Of a stretch of DNA of 64,000 nucleotides, positions 9,817-21,200 are shown piece by piece (within the stretch, counting starts at the first letter, position 1; each line of letters begins with the position of its first letter). This DNA is from Methyloversatilis discipulorum (GTDB lineage Bacteria > Pseudomonadota > Gammaproteobacteria > Burkholderiales > Rhodocyclaceae). A model generated the notes under the pieces. The model saw only the letters and a program-made list of their open reading frames with translations, ran no database searches and had not been told where the DNA came from. Location of the stretch: NCBI RefSeq assembly GCF_000385375.1, contig NZ_ARVV01000001.1, positions 4,030,001 through 4,094,000 on the forward strand, given 5' to 3'. A program made the translations under genes and the position numbers.

Positions 9817-9830
9817 TGACCAGATGTTCA
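9817..9830. promoter_or_regulatory. Candidate TetR operator
   Basis: TGACCAGATGTTCA is an imperfect palindrome: TGACCA against TGAACA on the other strand, 5 of 6 matching, spacer GA. It lies 67 bases upstream of tetR in an AT-rich patch (TTTTTAATG..GTTAATAAC) in an otherwise GC-rich region. A TTGACG that could serve as a -35 box for the minus-strand promoter lies at 9849-9854. The assignment rests on position and symmetry only. Confidence 0.4.
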
Positions 9831-9988
9831 GTTAATAACTTTCCGTCGTCAAGGCGCAACATCGGTGTCGTCGACGCGTCGACCGCTGTTGTTGCATGGC
9901 ATCATGCGCGCCCTTGCCCGCCCACCCGGCGGGCCGGACACGCGCCATGCGCCGGTCACCCTCCGACCGCATGGCAGGAAAGGATCCA

Positions 9989-11107
9989 ATGATGGACACC
10001 CCGAACACCGCGGCCCTGCGCCGCACCCCGTTTCATCCGCTGCACCTGGCCGCGGGCGCGAAGATGGTCGCCTTCGCCGGCTGGGACATGCCCATCCAGT
10101 ACGCCCCGGGCATCCTGCAGGAACACCTCCATACGCGCGCCCACGCAGGCCTGTTCGACGTGTCCCACATGGGGCAGATCGAAGTCAGCGGCCCCGGCGC
10201 CTGCGCCTGGCTGGAATCGCTCACCACCGCCGACCTGGTCGCGCTGCCGGACGGCCGTCAGACCTACTCGCTGCTGCCGAACACCGCCGGCGGGCTGATC
10301 GACGATCTGATGATCCAGCGCATGGGCGACACCTTCCACGTGGTCTGCAACGCCTCGCGCCTGGCCGACGTGCTCGCCCAGTTCGATGCCCACCCGCCGG
10401 GCAACGACTGCAGCTGGCGCCTGCGTGACGACCGTGTGCTGCTCGCGCTACAGGGCCCGGACGCCGAAGCGGTGCTGCAGCCCTACGGCGACCTGACCGG
10501 CATGCGCTTCCTCGACGTGCGCGAATTCAACGACGGCGCGCGGGTCAGCCGCAGCGGCTATACCGGCGAGGACGGTTTCGAGATTTCGCTGCCGGCCGAA
10601 ACCGGTCCCGCCTTCGCCGAACGCCTGCTCGAACATCCGCACGTGCGCTGGATCGGTCTCGGCGCGCGCGACACGCTGCGGCTGGAAGCCGGCATGTGCC
10701 TGTACGGCAACGACATCGACGCGACGACGACGCCGGTGTCGGCGGCCATAGGCTGGGCGGTCGCGCCGGCGCGGCGGGCCGGTGGCGTACGCGCCGGCGG
10801 TTTCCCGGGGGCGGCGGTCATCCTCGGCGAATTCGCCGCGCCGCCGGCGCGGGTGCGCGTCGGCCTGCTGCCGGAAGGCCGCGCGCCGCAGCGCGCAGGC
10901 GCTGCGGTGGTCGATGCCGACGGCCGCCAGATCGGCGTCATCAGCAGCGGCAATCACAGCCCGACGCTGGGCCGGCCGATCGCGATGGCCTATATCGAGC
11001 GCGCCGCCAAGCTGGCTGGCACGCCGCTGTTCATCGAATCGCGCGGGCAGAAGGTGCCGGCCGCACCCGCCACCATGCCCTTCGTACCGAACCGCTACAG
11101 GCGCTGA
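9989..11107 (+). CDS. gcvT: Glycine cleavage system T protein (aminomethyltransferase)
   Basis: GcvT takes the aminomethyl group from the lipoylated H protein, releases ammonia and makes 5,10-methylene-tetrahydrofolate. The 372-residue protein has the family N-terminus (LRRTPFHPLHLAAGAKMVAFAGWDMPIQY), the LFDVSHMGQ motif and the C-terminal barrel ending TMPFVPNRY. The start at 9989 follows a good AGGAAAGGA ribosome binding site; ATG at 9992 is an alternative. gcvP follows after 129 bp. gcvH, often between them, is absent here. Confidence 0.94.
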   Translation: MMDTPNTAALRRTPFHPLHLAAGAKMVAFAGWDMPIQYAPGILQEHLHTRAHAGLFDVSHMGQIEVSGPGACAWLESLTTADLVALPDGRQTYSLLPNTAGGLIDDLMIQRMGDTFHVVCNASRLADVLAQFDAHPPGNDCSWRLRDDRVLLALQGPDAEAVLQPYGDLTGMRFLDVREFNDGARVSRSGYTGEDGFEISLPAETGPAFAERLLEHPHVRWIGLGARDTLRLEAGMCLYGNDIDATTTPVSAAIGWAVAPARRAGGVRAGGFPGAAVILGEFAAPPARVRVGLLPEGRAPQRAGAAVVDADGRQIGVISSGNHSPTLGRPIAMAYIERAAKLAGTPLFIESRGQKVPAAPATMPFVPNRYRR

Positions 11108-11236
11108 CGCCCGACCGCACACAGCGACGCTTCTTTTTTCTGCTGAACCTCGACTCCGGTCAGACGTCGACATGACGCGAGACCGGTACCTTCACCAAAG
11201 GACCGCCAGAAGCGGCCCGGAAAGGACTGTTGAACC

Positions 11237-14137
<2,901 letters not shown>

Positions 14138-14167
14138 GCGCAGGCTGCGTCCGCGACGGGGCAGTCG

Positions 14168-14203
14168 ATCGGGTGCCACCCTGCCTGCAGGGCGGCGCCC
14201 GAT
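14168..14203 (+). terminator. Strong hairpin after gcvP
   Basis: ATCGGGTGCC pairs with GGCGCCCGAT (one G-U) outside, and CCCTGC pairs with GCAGGG inside, with a CT loop and single mismatched A and C. It starts 30 bases after the gcvP stop. No long T-run follows, so its termination role is inferred from strength and position. Confidence 0.6.
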
Positions 14204-14309
14204 TGCAAAACTGTGTCATGTCATCGCGGCGTAACCTTGTCGAAACATCCTGTTGCTGTGATTGCGCGTCCGCAAGACGCGTTTCGCCCAACAACAACAG
14301 GAGTTCGTC

Positions 14310-15887
14310 ATGGTCAGAAAAATCACCGCCGCGGCCATCGCCGCGCTGTTCGTTCCGGTCGCCCAGGCAGCCGATGCCGTCAGCTGGGAAAAGCTGTGGA
14401 CCTTCACCCACGGCGCCGCCACCAGCGTCGCCGGGCAGACCTCGGAAATCGTCGCCTTCGACAGCCTCAACAACGAACTGTGGGTGGCGGGCCTGAAGGG
14501 CATCGACATCCTGAGCGCAGCGACCGGCAGCTTCGTGCAGCACATCGACACCACCGCCTGGGGTGAGCTGAACAGCGTCGCCGTCCGTAACGGCGTGGCC
14601 GCCTTCGCCATCGCGGCACCGGTCAAGACCGCCGCCGGCACCGTGCTCACCTTCGACACGACCAGCCGCAGCATGCTCAACAGCTACTCGGTCGGCGCCC
14701 TGCCGGACATGGTCACCTTCACGCCCGACGGTCGCATCATGACCGCCAACGAAGGCGAACCGCTGGCGCTGACCGCCTCCACCACGCAGGAGGCACGCGG
14801 CTCGATCAGCATCATCGACACCACGCGCGATGCGGTCACCACGCTGGGCTTCAGCGCCTACGACGGCAGCAGCGGCATCGGCCGCATCGTCACGCCGGGC
14901 AGCAAGCCCTCGCTCGACTGGGAACCCGAGTACATCGCGGTGGCGAAGGACGGCAAGAGCGCCATGGTGACGCTGCAGGAAGCGAACGCGGTGGCGATGA
15001 TCGATCTGACGACGAACTCGATCACCAGCGTGAAGTCGCTCGGCCTGAAGGACTTCAGCCTGCCGCAGAACGCGATCGACACCTCGGACCGCGACGGCCC
15101 GGGCAATACGGCGCTGACCGGCAATTACCGCACTGTGCCGGTCAAGGGCATGTACATGCCGGATGCCATCGCCGCCTACAGCAGCGGCGGCAAGACCTAC
15201 TACGTCACCGCCAACGAAGGCGACTCGCGCAACCTCGACGACGCGATCCCCGGCGCCTTCAACGAGGAGATCCGCGTCGGCTCCGGCAGCTACGTGCTCG
15301 ATCCGACCGTGTTCCCGAACGCGGCCGACCTGAAGAAGAATGCCAACCTGGGCCGCCTGACGGTGACGACCTCCGGCGGCGACCTCGACGGCGATGGCGA
15401 CTACGACGAAATCCACACCTTCGGCGGCCGCTCCTTCTCCATCCTGGACGAGAACGGCAACATGGTGTTCGACAGCGGCAACCAGCTCGAAGCGCTGTTG
15501 CTGGCGCAGTTCCCGGGGCTGATCGACGACGGTCGCAGCGACAACAAGGGCGTCGAGCCGGAAGGCGTGACGCTGCTCGAAGTGGGCGACCGCACGCTGG
15601 CCTTCATCGGCTTCGAACGTTCGCTGCAGAGCGTGATCGCGATCTACGACGTGACCGATCCGACCGCCGCCACCTTCCTCGACTTCATCGTCGACGCCGA
15701 CTCGCTGTCGCCGGAGGGCCTGAGCGCCTTCGAGTACGACGGCAAGCTCTTCCTCGCAGTGGCCAACGAAGTGTCCGGCACGACCTCGATGTTCTCGATC
15801 AGCGCCGTACCGGAACCGGAAACCTACGCCATGCTGCTGGCCGGCCTCGGCATGATCGGCCTGGCCGCGAAGCGTCGCATGCGCTGA
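14310..15887 (+). CDS. Choice-of-anchor I family protein with PEP-CTERM sorting signal
   Basis: The 525-residue exported protein has a signal peptide (MVRKITAAAIAALFVPVAQAAD) and a beta-propeller-like body with repeated strands such as VTFTPDGRIMTANEGEP and YYVTANEGDSRN. It ends in a PEP-CTERM tail: VPEPE at 500-504, a hydrophobic helix and KRRMR. Proteins of this type are sorted by exosortase and are often extracellular phytase-like or esterase-like hydrolases; activity here is unproven. The start at 14310 follows ACAGGAG. No exosortase gene is in the window. Confidence 0.85.
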   Translation: MVRKITAAAIAALFVPVAQAADAVSWEKLWTFTHGAATSVAGQTSEIVAFDSLNNELWVAGLKGIDILSAATGSFVQHIDTTAWGELNSVAVRNGVAAFAIAAPVKTAAGTVLTFDTTSRSMLNSYSVGALPDMVTFTPDGRIMTANEGEPLALTASTTQEARGSISIIDTTRDAVTTLGFSAYDGSSGIGRIVTPGSKPSLDWEPEYIAVAKDGKSAMVTLQEANAVAMIDLTTNSITSVKSLGLKDFSLPQNAIDTSDRDGPGNTALTGNYRTVPVKGMYMPDAIAAYSSGGKTYYVTANEGDSRNLDDAIPGAFNEEIRVGSGSYVLDPTVFPNAADLKKNANLGRLTVTTSGGDLDGDGDYDEIHTFGGRSFSILDENGNMVFDSGNQLEALLLAQFPGLIDDGRSDNKGVEPEGVTLLEVGDRTLAFIGFERSLQSVIAIYDVTDPTAATFLDFIVDADSLSPEGLSAFEYDGKLFLAVANEVSGTTSMFSISAVPEPETYAMLLAGLGMIGLAAKRRMR

Positions 15888-15944
15888 TCGCCCGGCGCCC
15901 CGTGTCGCAGCCTCGGCCGCGACGCGAGCGCCGTGATCGGGTGA

Positions 15945-15968
15945 CCGGCTTGACCTTGCTCAAGCCGG
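15945..15968. other. Perfect 9-bp inverted repeat before the nitronate monooxygenase-like gene
   Basis: CCGGCTTGA and TCAAGCCGG flank CCTTGC. It lies 57 bases after the PEP-CTERM gene stop and 52 bases before the next start. It could be a terminator without T-run or an operator. Confidence 0.4.
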
Positions 15969-16020
15969 CACCCGGTACGGCCAGCTATGGTGTCGCCCAC
16001 ACTCCGCCGGTCCGTACACC

Positions 16021-17241
16021 ATGATGCTTTCCCCTTCCGAAGTTTCCGCCGTCACGTCGGCGGTCAGTCCGCATGCCGAGCAGTTCGCGCGCAGCGGCCT
16101 GCAGCCGCTGAAACTGGGCGGACGCACGCTGCTGCCCATCGTGCAGGGCGGCATGGGTGTCGGCGTGTCGGCACACCGGCTGGCCGGCACCGTGGCACAG
16201 CAGGGGGGTGTCGGCACCATTTCGTCGGTGGACCTGCGCCGTCATCACCCGGACCTGATGGAACGCACACGCGGCCTGCGCGGCGACGAGGCCAAACAGC
16301 AGATCAACGCCGCCAACGTCGAAGCCCTGCAACGTGAGATCGCGGCGGCGAAGGAAATTTCTGGCGGTCGCGGCATGCTGGCGGTGAATGTGATGCGTGC
16401 CGTCAGCGCCTACGCCGAACACGTGAAGACCGCGCTGCAGGCCGGCATTGACGCCATCGTCGTCGGCGCCGGTCTGCCGCTGGATCTGCCCGAGCTGGCG
16501 CGCGAACACCCGAAGGCGGCGCTCATCCCCATCCTGTCCGACGCGCGCGGCGTGCAGCTCATCGTGCGCAAGTGGGAACGCAAGCAACGCGCGCCTGACG
16601 CCGTGGTGCTCGAACATCCGGGCTGGGCGGCCGGCCACCTCGGCGCGGCCAAGGTCGAAGACACCAGCGACCCGCGCTTCGATTTCGAACGCGTGGTGCC
16701 GGAAACGCTGGAAGTGCTGCACAAGGCCGGCCTCGACGGGCAGGTGCCGGTCATCGTCGCAGGTGGCCTGCGCACGCACGAAGACATCCGCCGCATGCAG
16801 GCGCTCGGCGCCTCGGCGGTGCAGTTCGGCACTTCGTTCGCGGTGACCGAGGAATGTGACGCCGACGACGCCTTCAAGCACGTGCTGGCCGAGGCGCGCG
16901 ACGAGGATCTGGTCGAATTCACCAGCGTGGCCGGTCTGCCGGCGCGCGCGGTCCGCACGCCCTGGCTGCAGAAATACCTGTCGCTGATCGACCGAACGCA
17001 GGCGGTGGCGCACGCCAAGTCGCGCTGCGCCAAGAGTTTCGACTGCCTCGCCCAGTGCGGGCTGCGCGACGGCCTGATCGGCTGGGGCCAGTTCTGCATC
17101 GATCACCAGCTGGCCGCCGCGCTGAAGGGTGACCTGAAGACCGGCCTCTTCTTCCGCGGCCGCGGCGCCCTGCCCTTCGGCAACCAGATCCGCAGCGTGC
17201 GCGCGTTGTTCGACTACCTGCTCACGCCCGTGGCCGCGTAA
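16021..17241 (+). CDS. Nitronate monooxygenase / 2-nitropropane dioxygenase-like flavoprotein
   Basis: The 406-residue TIM-barrel protein has the FMN-binding features of the NMO/FabK-like family: LPIVQGGMGVGVS near the N-terminus, PVIVAGGLRTHEDI and GASAVQFGTSFAVTEEC. It differs from short NMOs in a C-terminal extension with four cysteines (CAKSFDCLAQCG then a Cys in GQFC), which could bind a metal or iron-sulfur cluster. The oxidised substrate is unknown; enoyl reductase activity is an alternative. ATG at 16021 or 16024 could start it; no good ribosome binding site is visible. Its 3' end overlaps the convergent YeeE gene by 20 bp. Confidence 0.78.
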   Translation: MMLSPSEVSAVTSAVSPHAEQFARSGLQPLKLGGRTLLPIVQGGMGVGVSAHRLAGTVAQQGGVGTISSVDLRRHHPDLMERTRGLRGDEAKQQINAANVEALQREIAAAKEISGGRGMLAVNVMRAVSAYAEHVKTALQAGIDAIVVGAGLPLDLPELAREHPKAALIPILSDARGVQLIVRKWERKQRAPDAVVLEHPGWAAGHLGAAKVEDTSDPRFDFERVVPETLEVLHKAGLDGQVPVIVAGGLRTHEDIRRMQALGASAVQFGTSFAVTEECDADDAFKHVLAEARDEDLVEFTSVAGLPARAVRTPWLQKYLSLIDRTQAVAHAKSRCAKSFDCLAQCGLRDGLIGWGQFCIDHQLAAALKGDLKTGLFFRGRGALPFGNQIRSVRALFDYLLTPVAA

Positions 17242-17638
17242 GCCAGGCGTGGATCGCCATGCCGGCGATCATTGCCAGCACGAACACCACGGCCGGCGCC
17301 GAACCCGTACCCAGCGACACCAGCGCCGGGCCCGGACAGTAGCCTGCAAGCCCCCAGCCGACACCGAAGGTCAGGCTGCCCAGCACCAGCGGCGCGTCGA
17401 TCTGCGTGGCGCTGGGCAGCGCCAGCGCGCAACCCGCCCAGGCGGTGCTGCGCTTTCTGGCCATCGTGAAGGCGGGCAATGCGGCGCCGATGGCCCCGGC
17501 CATGACCAGCGCCAGCGACGGATCCCAGCTGCCGGCCAGATCCAGAAAGCCGATCACCTTGGTCGGGTTGGCCATGCCGGACAGCAGCAGGCCGATGCCG
17601 AACAACAGCCCGGCGACGAGTGCGATCAGCGCTTGCAT
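17222..17638 (-). CDS. YeeE/YedE-family membrane protein (second half-transporter)
   Basis: The 138-residue protein has about four membrane helices and the motif GVGWGLAGYCPGPALVSLG, in which a conserved Cys lies in a Gly-rich re-entrant segment as in the thiosulfate/sulfur-species transporter family. It starts 2 bases after the stop of the first half-gene, so the two half-size proteins are probably made together and form one unit (PmpA/PmpB-like). Import or export of thiosulfate or sulfane-sulfur compounds is inferred from family and regulator. Confidence 0.82.
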   Translation of the reverse strand: MQALIALVAGLLFGIGLLLSGMANPTKVIGFLDLAGSWDPSLALVMAGAIGAALPAFTMARKRSTAWAGCALALPSATQIDAPLVLGSLTFGVGWGLAGYCPGPALVSLGTGSAPAVVFVLAMIAGMAIHAWLTRPRA

Positions 17639-17640
17639 GT

Positions 17641-18075
17641 TCAGGCTCCCAGCAGGTGACGGACGACGTAGACGGTGGCGAAACCGGCGCCCATGAAGGC
17701 CAGCGTGGCCACCAGCGAGCGCGGCGACAGGCGCGACAGGCCGCACACGCCGTGGCCGCTGGTGCAGCCCGAGCCGTAGCGCGTGCCGATGCCGACCAGC
17801 AGTCCGGCGACGACCAGCATGCCGCCGCCGGTCACCGGCTGCGCCTCTGGCAGCGCGGCAAACAGCCGCCACAGCAGGGGCGCGGACAGCAATCCGCCGA
17901 GGAAGGCCAGACGCCAGGTCGTGTCCAGGCCACCCGGCTTGAGCAGACCGCCGACGATGCCGCTGATGCCGGCCACCCGCCCGCTGCCCAGTATCAGCAA
18001 TGCGGCCGACAGGCCGATCAGCACGCCGCCGGCCAGTGAACTCCACGGCGTGAAGGCGTCCCAGGCGATGTTCAT
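17641..18075 (-). CDS. YeeE/YedE-family membrane protein (first half-transporter)
   Basis: The 144-residue membrane protein has about four helices and the motif [24 protein letters not shown], with two conserved cysteines in the Gly-rich pore segment of the YeeE/YedE family. Its start overlaps the stop of the ArsR-type regulator gene (ATGA), giving the operon regulator - half 1 - half 2. The adjacent persulfide-sensor-like regulator supports a role in moving sulfur compounds across the inner membrane. Confidence 0.85.
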   Translation of the reverse strand: MNIAWDAFTPWSSLAGGVLIGLSAALLILGSGRVAGISGIVGGLLKPGGLDTTWRLAFLGGLLSAPLLWRLFAALPEAQPVTGGGMLVVAGLLVGIGTRYGSGCTSGHGVCGLSRLSPRSLVATLAFMGAGFATVYVVRHLLGA

Positions 18076-18395
18076 CGTGTGTCTCCATCAGGGTGGGCGC
18101 AGAAGCGCGCGTGCAGCGTCTGCATGAGCGCCAGCGCGTCGTCGCTGGCGATGCGGTAGTGGATGTACTTGCCGTCGCGCCGCGTATCGACCAGACCTTC
18201 GCGCCGCAGCACACCGAGCTGCTGCGACAGCGTCGGCTGAACGATGCCCAGCGCCTGCTCCAGCTCGCCCACCGTGTGTTCGCGTTCGGCCAGCCGGCAC
18301 AGCAGCACCAGCCGGTCTTCGTGCGCCAGCACGCGCAGCAGCGCGCAGGCGCGCGAAGCGGAGCTGCGCAGATCGTCGAGCGTTGGTGTATCCAT
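18072..18395 (-). CDS. ArsR-family regulator, BigR/SqrR-like persulfide sensor
   Basis: The 107-residue winged-helix protein (recognition helix near [17 protein letters not shown], wing RRDGKYIHY) has two cysteines that matter: C33 in the second helix (LLCRL) and C99 in the last helix (RFCAHP). Their separation of 66 residues equals that of the disulfide/tetrasulfide-forming cysteines in SqrR (C41/C107) and BigR (C42/C108). Metal-sensor motifs such as ELCVCDL are absent. With the YeeE/YedE pair this points to derepression by reactive sulfur species. The start at 18395 is preferred; upstream in-frame residues would translate the operator. Confidence 0.85.
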   Translation of the reverse strand: MDTPTLDDLRSSASRACALLRVLAHEDRLVLLCRLAEREHTVGELEQALGIVQPTLSQQLGVLRREGLVDTRRDGKYIHYRIASDDALALMQTLHARFCAHPDGDTR

Positions 18396-18399
18396 GGCT

Positions 18400-18425
18400 A
18401 ACAATATATCTGTTGATATATTGTT
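18400..18425. promoter_or_regulatory. Perfect AT-rich palindromic operator of the ArsR-family regulator
   Basis: AACAATATATC and GATATATTGTT are exact 11-base inverted copies around TGTT, ending 4 bases upstream of the regulator start codon. The sequence is strikingly AT-rich for this genome and resembles the AT-rich palindromes bound by BigR-type repressors. Position over the expected promoter/leader suggests autorepression of the three-gene operon. Confidence 0.8.
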
Positions 18426-18462
18426 TTTCAATAGAGTGTCGGGCTCGGTCCTGCGTCGGTAC

Positions 18463-18897
18463 TCAGCCGCCGGGCAGGTTGCGCTCGATCTGCTCGCGCA
18501 GCCGGTCCTCCTGCGCGCGCAGTTCGGGCGTCATCGCGTCGCCGAAGTCGTCGGCTTCGAAAATCTGCCGGATCTCGATTTCCGACTCGCCCGGCATCGG
18601 GTTGGGACAGCGCTTCACCCAGGCGATGGCCTCCTGCAGCGATGCGCACCGCCAGATCCAGAAGCCGGCGATCAGCTCCTTGGTCTCCGCGAAGGGGCCA
18701 TCGATGACGGTTCTTGCCGCTCCCGAGAAGCGCACGCGCGCCCCGCGCGAACTCGGGTGCAGCCCTTCACCGCCCAGCATGACGCCGGCCTTTACCAGTT
18801 CCTCGTTGAAGCGCCCCATCTCGGTCAGCAGCGCCTCGTCCGGCATCACGCCCGCCTCGCTGTTCGCGTCGGCCTTGATCAGCACCATGAATCGCAT
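18463..18897 (-). CDS. YciI/DGPF-domain family protein
   Basis: The 144-residue protein begins MRFMVLIKADANSEAG and carries the IDGPFAETKELIAGFWI motif that defines the DGPF/YCII group, a ferredoxin-like fold often found next to ECF sigma factors. The biochemical role is unknown. The start at 18897 follows GAAGGAGAGA. No sigma factor gene is adjacent. The gene points away from the MOSC gene across a 154-bp divergent gap. Confidence 0.8.
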   Translation of the reverse strand: MRFMVLIKADANSEAGVMPDEALLTEMGRFNEELVKAGVMLGGEGLHPSSRGARVRFSGAARTVIDGPFAETKELIAGFWIWRCASLQEAIAWVKRCPNPMPGESEIEIRQIFEADDFGDAMTPELRAQEDRLREQIERNLPGG

Positions 18898-19051
18898 GTC
18901 GGTCTCTCCTTCAAGTGAGTGAGGGGTGTGTGCGGACGACGAAGCAGACGCGCAGGAATCGACAACGCCGGTGCATCCGGTGAACGACTTATTGCCGGTG
19001 TCGGCCCGCGCGCCGAGCATCCGCTCATTCCTCACTTCCCCGGGCGCCACC

Positions 19052-19825
19052 ATGATCACGCTCCGTCAGCTCTACCGTTACCCCGTAAAGGGCCTTTCCG
19101 CAGAACCGCTCGCCCGCGTCGAGCTGCGCGCTGGCGAAGGCATGCCGCTGGACCGCCTGTACGCACTCACCAACGGCAGCTGGGACTTCGATGCCGGCAG
19201 CTACCAGCCACGTCCGAAGACCGACTTCATCGCACTGATGGACCACCCGGCACTGGCCGCGCTGACCACCCATCTCGACGACGACGCGCGTCGCCTCACC
19301 GTGCGCACGCCGGACGGTCGCTCGCTGCAGGTCGACCTCGACGACAGCGCCGCCTGCGCCCGCTTTGCCGATTTCGTCGCCCGCCACCTCGGCGCCCGCT
19401 TCGAAGGCCCGCCCACACTCGTCGCCGGCGAGGGCTTCCGCTTCACCGACGTGAGCGTGCTGTCGCACGGCATGATGAATGCGGTGTCGCTGATCAACCT
19501 CGCCACGGTGCGCCGCATCGGCGAGGAATGGGGCGTGGACATCGACCCCATCCGCTTTCGCGCAAACCTCTACATCGACGGCGCGGAGCCGTGGGCCGAG
19601 GCCAGCTGGCTGGATCGCGAGCTGACCATCGGCAGCGTGCGCCTGAAGGCCGTCATGCGCACCCCGCGCTGCGCCGCCACCGGCGTGAATCCGCTCACCG
19701 CGGTGCGCGACATGACCATTCCGGCGACCATGATGGAGCGCTACGGACATCGCGACCTCGGCATCTATCTGGAGGTGCTGGCAGGCGGAACGATAGGTCC
19801 TGGCGCAGAGGTGGAGGTGCTCTAG
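19052..19825 (+). CDS. MOSC-domain protein
   Basis: The 257-residue protein has an N-terminal beta-barrel module (ITLRQLYRYPVKGLSAEPL) and a C-terminal MOSC domain with the conserved Cys in RTPRCAATGVNP. MOSC proteins handle molybdenum-cofactor-linked sulfur or reduce N-hydroxylated compounds with Moco bound to that Cys. No electron-transfer domain is fused. The start at 19052 begins the family N-terminus; a longer frame upstream (from 18926) lies in the divergent promoter gap and is not chosen. Confidence 0.82.
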   Translation: MITLRQLYRYPVKGLSAEPLARVELRAGEGMPLDRLYALTNGSWDFDAGSYQPRPKTDFIALMDHPALAALTTHLDDDARRLTVRTPDGRSLQVDLDDSAACARFADFVARHLGARFEGPPTLVAGEGFRFTDVSVLSHGMMNAVSLINLATVRRIGEEWGVDIDPIRFRANLYIDGAEPWAEASWLDRELTIGSVRLKAVMRTPRCAATGVNPLTAVRDMTIPATMMERYGHRDLGIYLEVLAGGTIGPGAEVEVL

Positions 19826-19890
19826 CCGGTCCGGCGCGTAGGACTCTGCCGACAGCCGCCGGACCGTCCCGCCGCCTACCATCCACCCAT

Positions 19891-20025
19891 CCCAAAGGGG
19901 AGTAGCTCCATCCGCCGTGTCGTCATTACGGTCCGCCCGACTGCGAGGCGGGCCCGGCACGCCGGGCGGACGTTCGCGCGATGCGATCGTCCGCGAGCAA
20001 GACCTTTGCCGCGATGGCAAAGGTC
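19891..20025 (+). promoter_or_regulatory. yybP-ykoY (manganese) riboswitch aptamer upstream of terC
   Basis: The leader contains the two conserved loops of this class: AAAGGGGAGTAGC at 19894-19906 and GCAAGACCTTTGCC at 19997-20010. The second is followed by GCGAT and GGCAAAGGTC (20016-20025), closing a perfect 10-bp stem with 20001-20010. A GC-rich helix lies between them, and GTCGTCATTACG follows the first loop as in enterobacterial alx/mntP leaders. The known ligand of the class is Mn2+. Downstream, GTTTCGCC (20031-20038) can pair with GGCGAAAC (20087-20094), just before the CAGGAA ribosome binding site, as a likely expression platform. Outer boundaries are approximate. Confidence 0.88.
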
Positions 20026-20114
20026 GTTCCGTTTCGCCGGACCGTCCGCGCCAGCGCGTGGATGGCGCGTCGCACCCGCGGCGCAGGGCGAAACGACACA
20101 GGAACTCCCTTTTC

Positions 20115-21098
20115 ATGGAAACAATCGGCACCTGGTGGATGTGGGCGGGCTTTTTCGGCATCGTCCTGGTCATGCTGGCGATCGACCTCTTCGTGGTCGG
20201 CGGCGGCAAGCGGCATCGCGTGAGCGTGAAGGAAGCGGCCGTCTGGTCGGGCATCTGGGTCATCGTATCGATGACCTTCGCGGCCCTGCTGTGGGCCTAC
20301 CTCACCGGCACCGCAGGACGCGAAGTAGCGGACGAGAAGGCGCTGGAGTACATCACCGGCTACCTGATCGAAAAATCCCTGGCCATCGACAACGTGTTCG
20401 TATGGCTGATGCTGTTCAGCTTCTTCCACATCCCGCTGGAGCTGCAGAAGCGCGTGCTGGTGTACGGTGTACTCGGCGCGATCGTCATGCGTACCGGCAT
20501 GATCTTCGCCGGGGTGTGGCTGATCAACCAGTTCCACTGGCTGCTCTATGTGTTCGGTGCCTTCCTGCTGGTCACCGGCGTGAAGATGTGGTTCATGGCC
20601 GAACACTCGCCGGATCTGGAGCGGAATCCGGTGATCCGCTGGATACGCGGTCACATGAAGGTGACCGACCAGCTGCACGGCGAGCGCTTCTTCGTCATGA
20701 AGGAGGACGGCGGCCGCCTGGTGCGCTACGTCACGCCGCTGTTCCTCGTGCTGGTGCTGGTCGAGCTGACCGACCTCATCTTCGCGGTGGACTCGATTCC
20801 GGCGATATTCGCCATCACCACCGACCCTTTCATCGTGCTCACGTCCAATGTGTTCGCCATCCTCGGCCTGCGCTCGATGTACTTCCTGCTGGCCGACATG
20901 GCCGACCGGTTCTCGCTGCTGAAGTACGGCCTGGCGCTGGTGCTGGTGTTCGTCGGCACGAAGATGCTGCTGATCGACCTGGTGAAGATCCCGGTCCTGC
21001 TGTCGCTCGGCGTGGTGGCGGTCATCATCGGCGGCTCGGTGCTGCTGTCGCTGAAGCGCTCCGCGCGCGCACAGGATGCGCGGCCGGCGGGACGCTGA
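20115..21098 (+). CDS. TerC-family membrane protein (Alx-like, probable manganese exporter)
   Basis: The 327-residue protein has about nine membrane helices and the TerC signatures: an acidic ..[19 protein letters not shown] segment and [19 protein letters not shown]. The conserved Asp/Glu residues in these are proposed metal ligands. Family members Alx, MeeF and MeeY handle Mn2+. The Mn2+ riboswitch in the leader strongly supports Mn2+ export rather than tellurite resistance. The start at 20115 follows CAGGAA with 10-base spacing. A hairpin follows the gene. Confidence 0.92.
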   Translation: METIGTWWMWAGFFGIVLVMLAIDLFVVGGGKRHRVSVKEAAVWSGIWVIVSMTFAALLWAYLTGTAGREVADEKALEYITGYLIEKSLAIDNVFVWLMLFSFFHIPLELQKRVLVYGVLGAIVMRTGMIFAGVWLINQFHWLLYVFGAFLLVTGVKMWFMAEHSPDLERNPVIRWIRGHMKVTDQLHGERFFVMKEDGGRLVRYVTPLFLVLVLVELTDLIFAVDSIPAIFAITTDPFIVLTSNVFAILGLRSMYFLLADMADRFSLLKYGLALVLVFVGTKMLLIDLVKIPVLLSLGVVAVIIGGSVLLSLKRSARAQDARPAGR

Positions 21099-21104
21099 CG
21101 GCGG

Positions 21105-21123
21105 GCCCCGGCATCCCCGGGGC
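21105..21123 (+). terminator. GC-rich hairpin after terC
   Basis: GCCCCGG pairs with CCGGGGC across CATCC, 6 bases after the stop codon. There is no T-run; termination is inferred from position. Confidence 0.45.
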
Positions 21124-21200
21124 TTGCGTGCGATCAATGCGGCGACGACGATTGCAGGCATGCTTGCGTTATCTGCCCTGCCTGCGGAGCTCCGAACGCG

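Noticed and set aside
9831..9988. Glycine riboswitch before gcvT
   Set aside because: The conserved GGAGAG and CTCTCAGG-type elements of the class are not present in this leader or between gcvT and gcvP.
14204..14309. Pho box before the PEP-CTERM gene
   Set aside because: TGTCATGTCAT is present near 14215 but the 11-base direct-repeat spacing of a PhoB site is not met.
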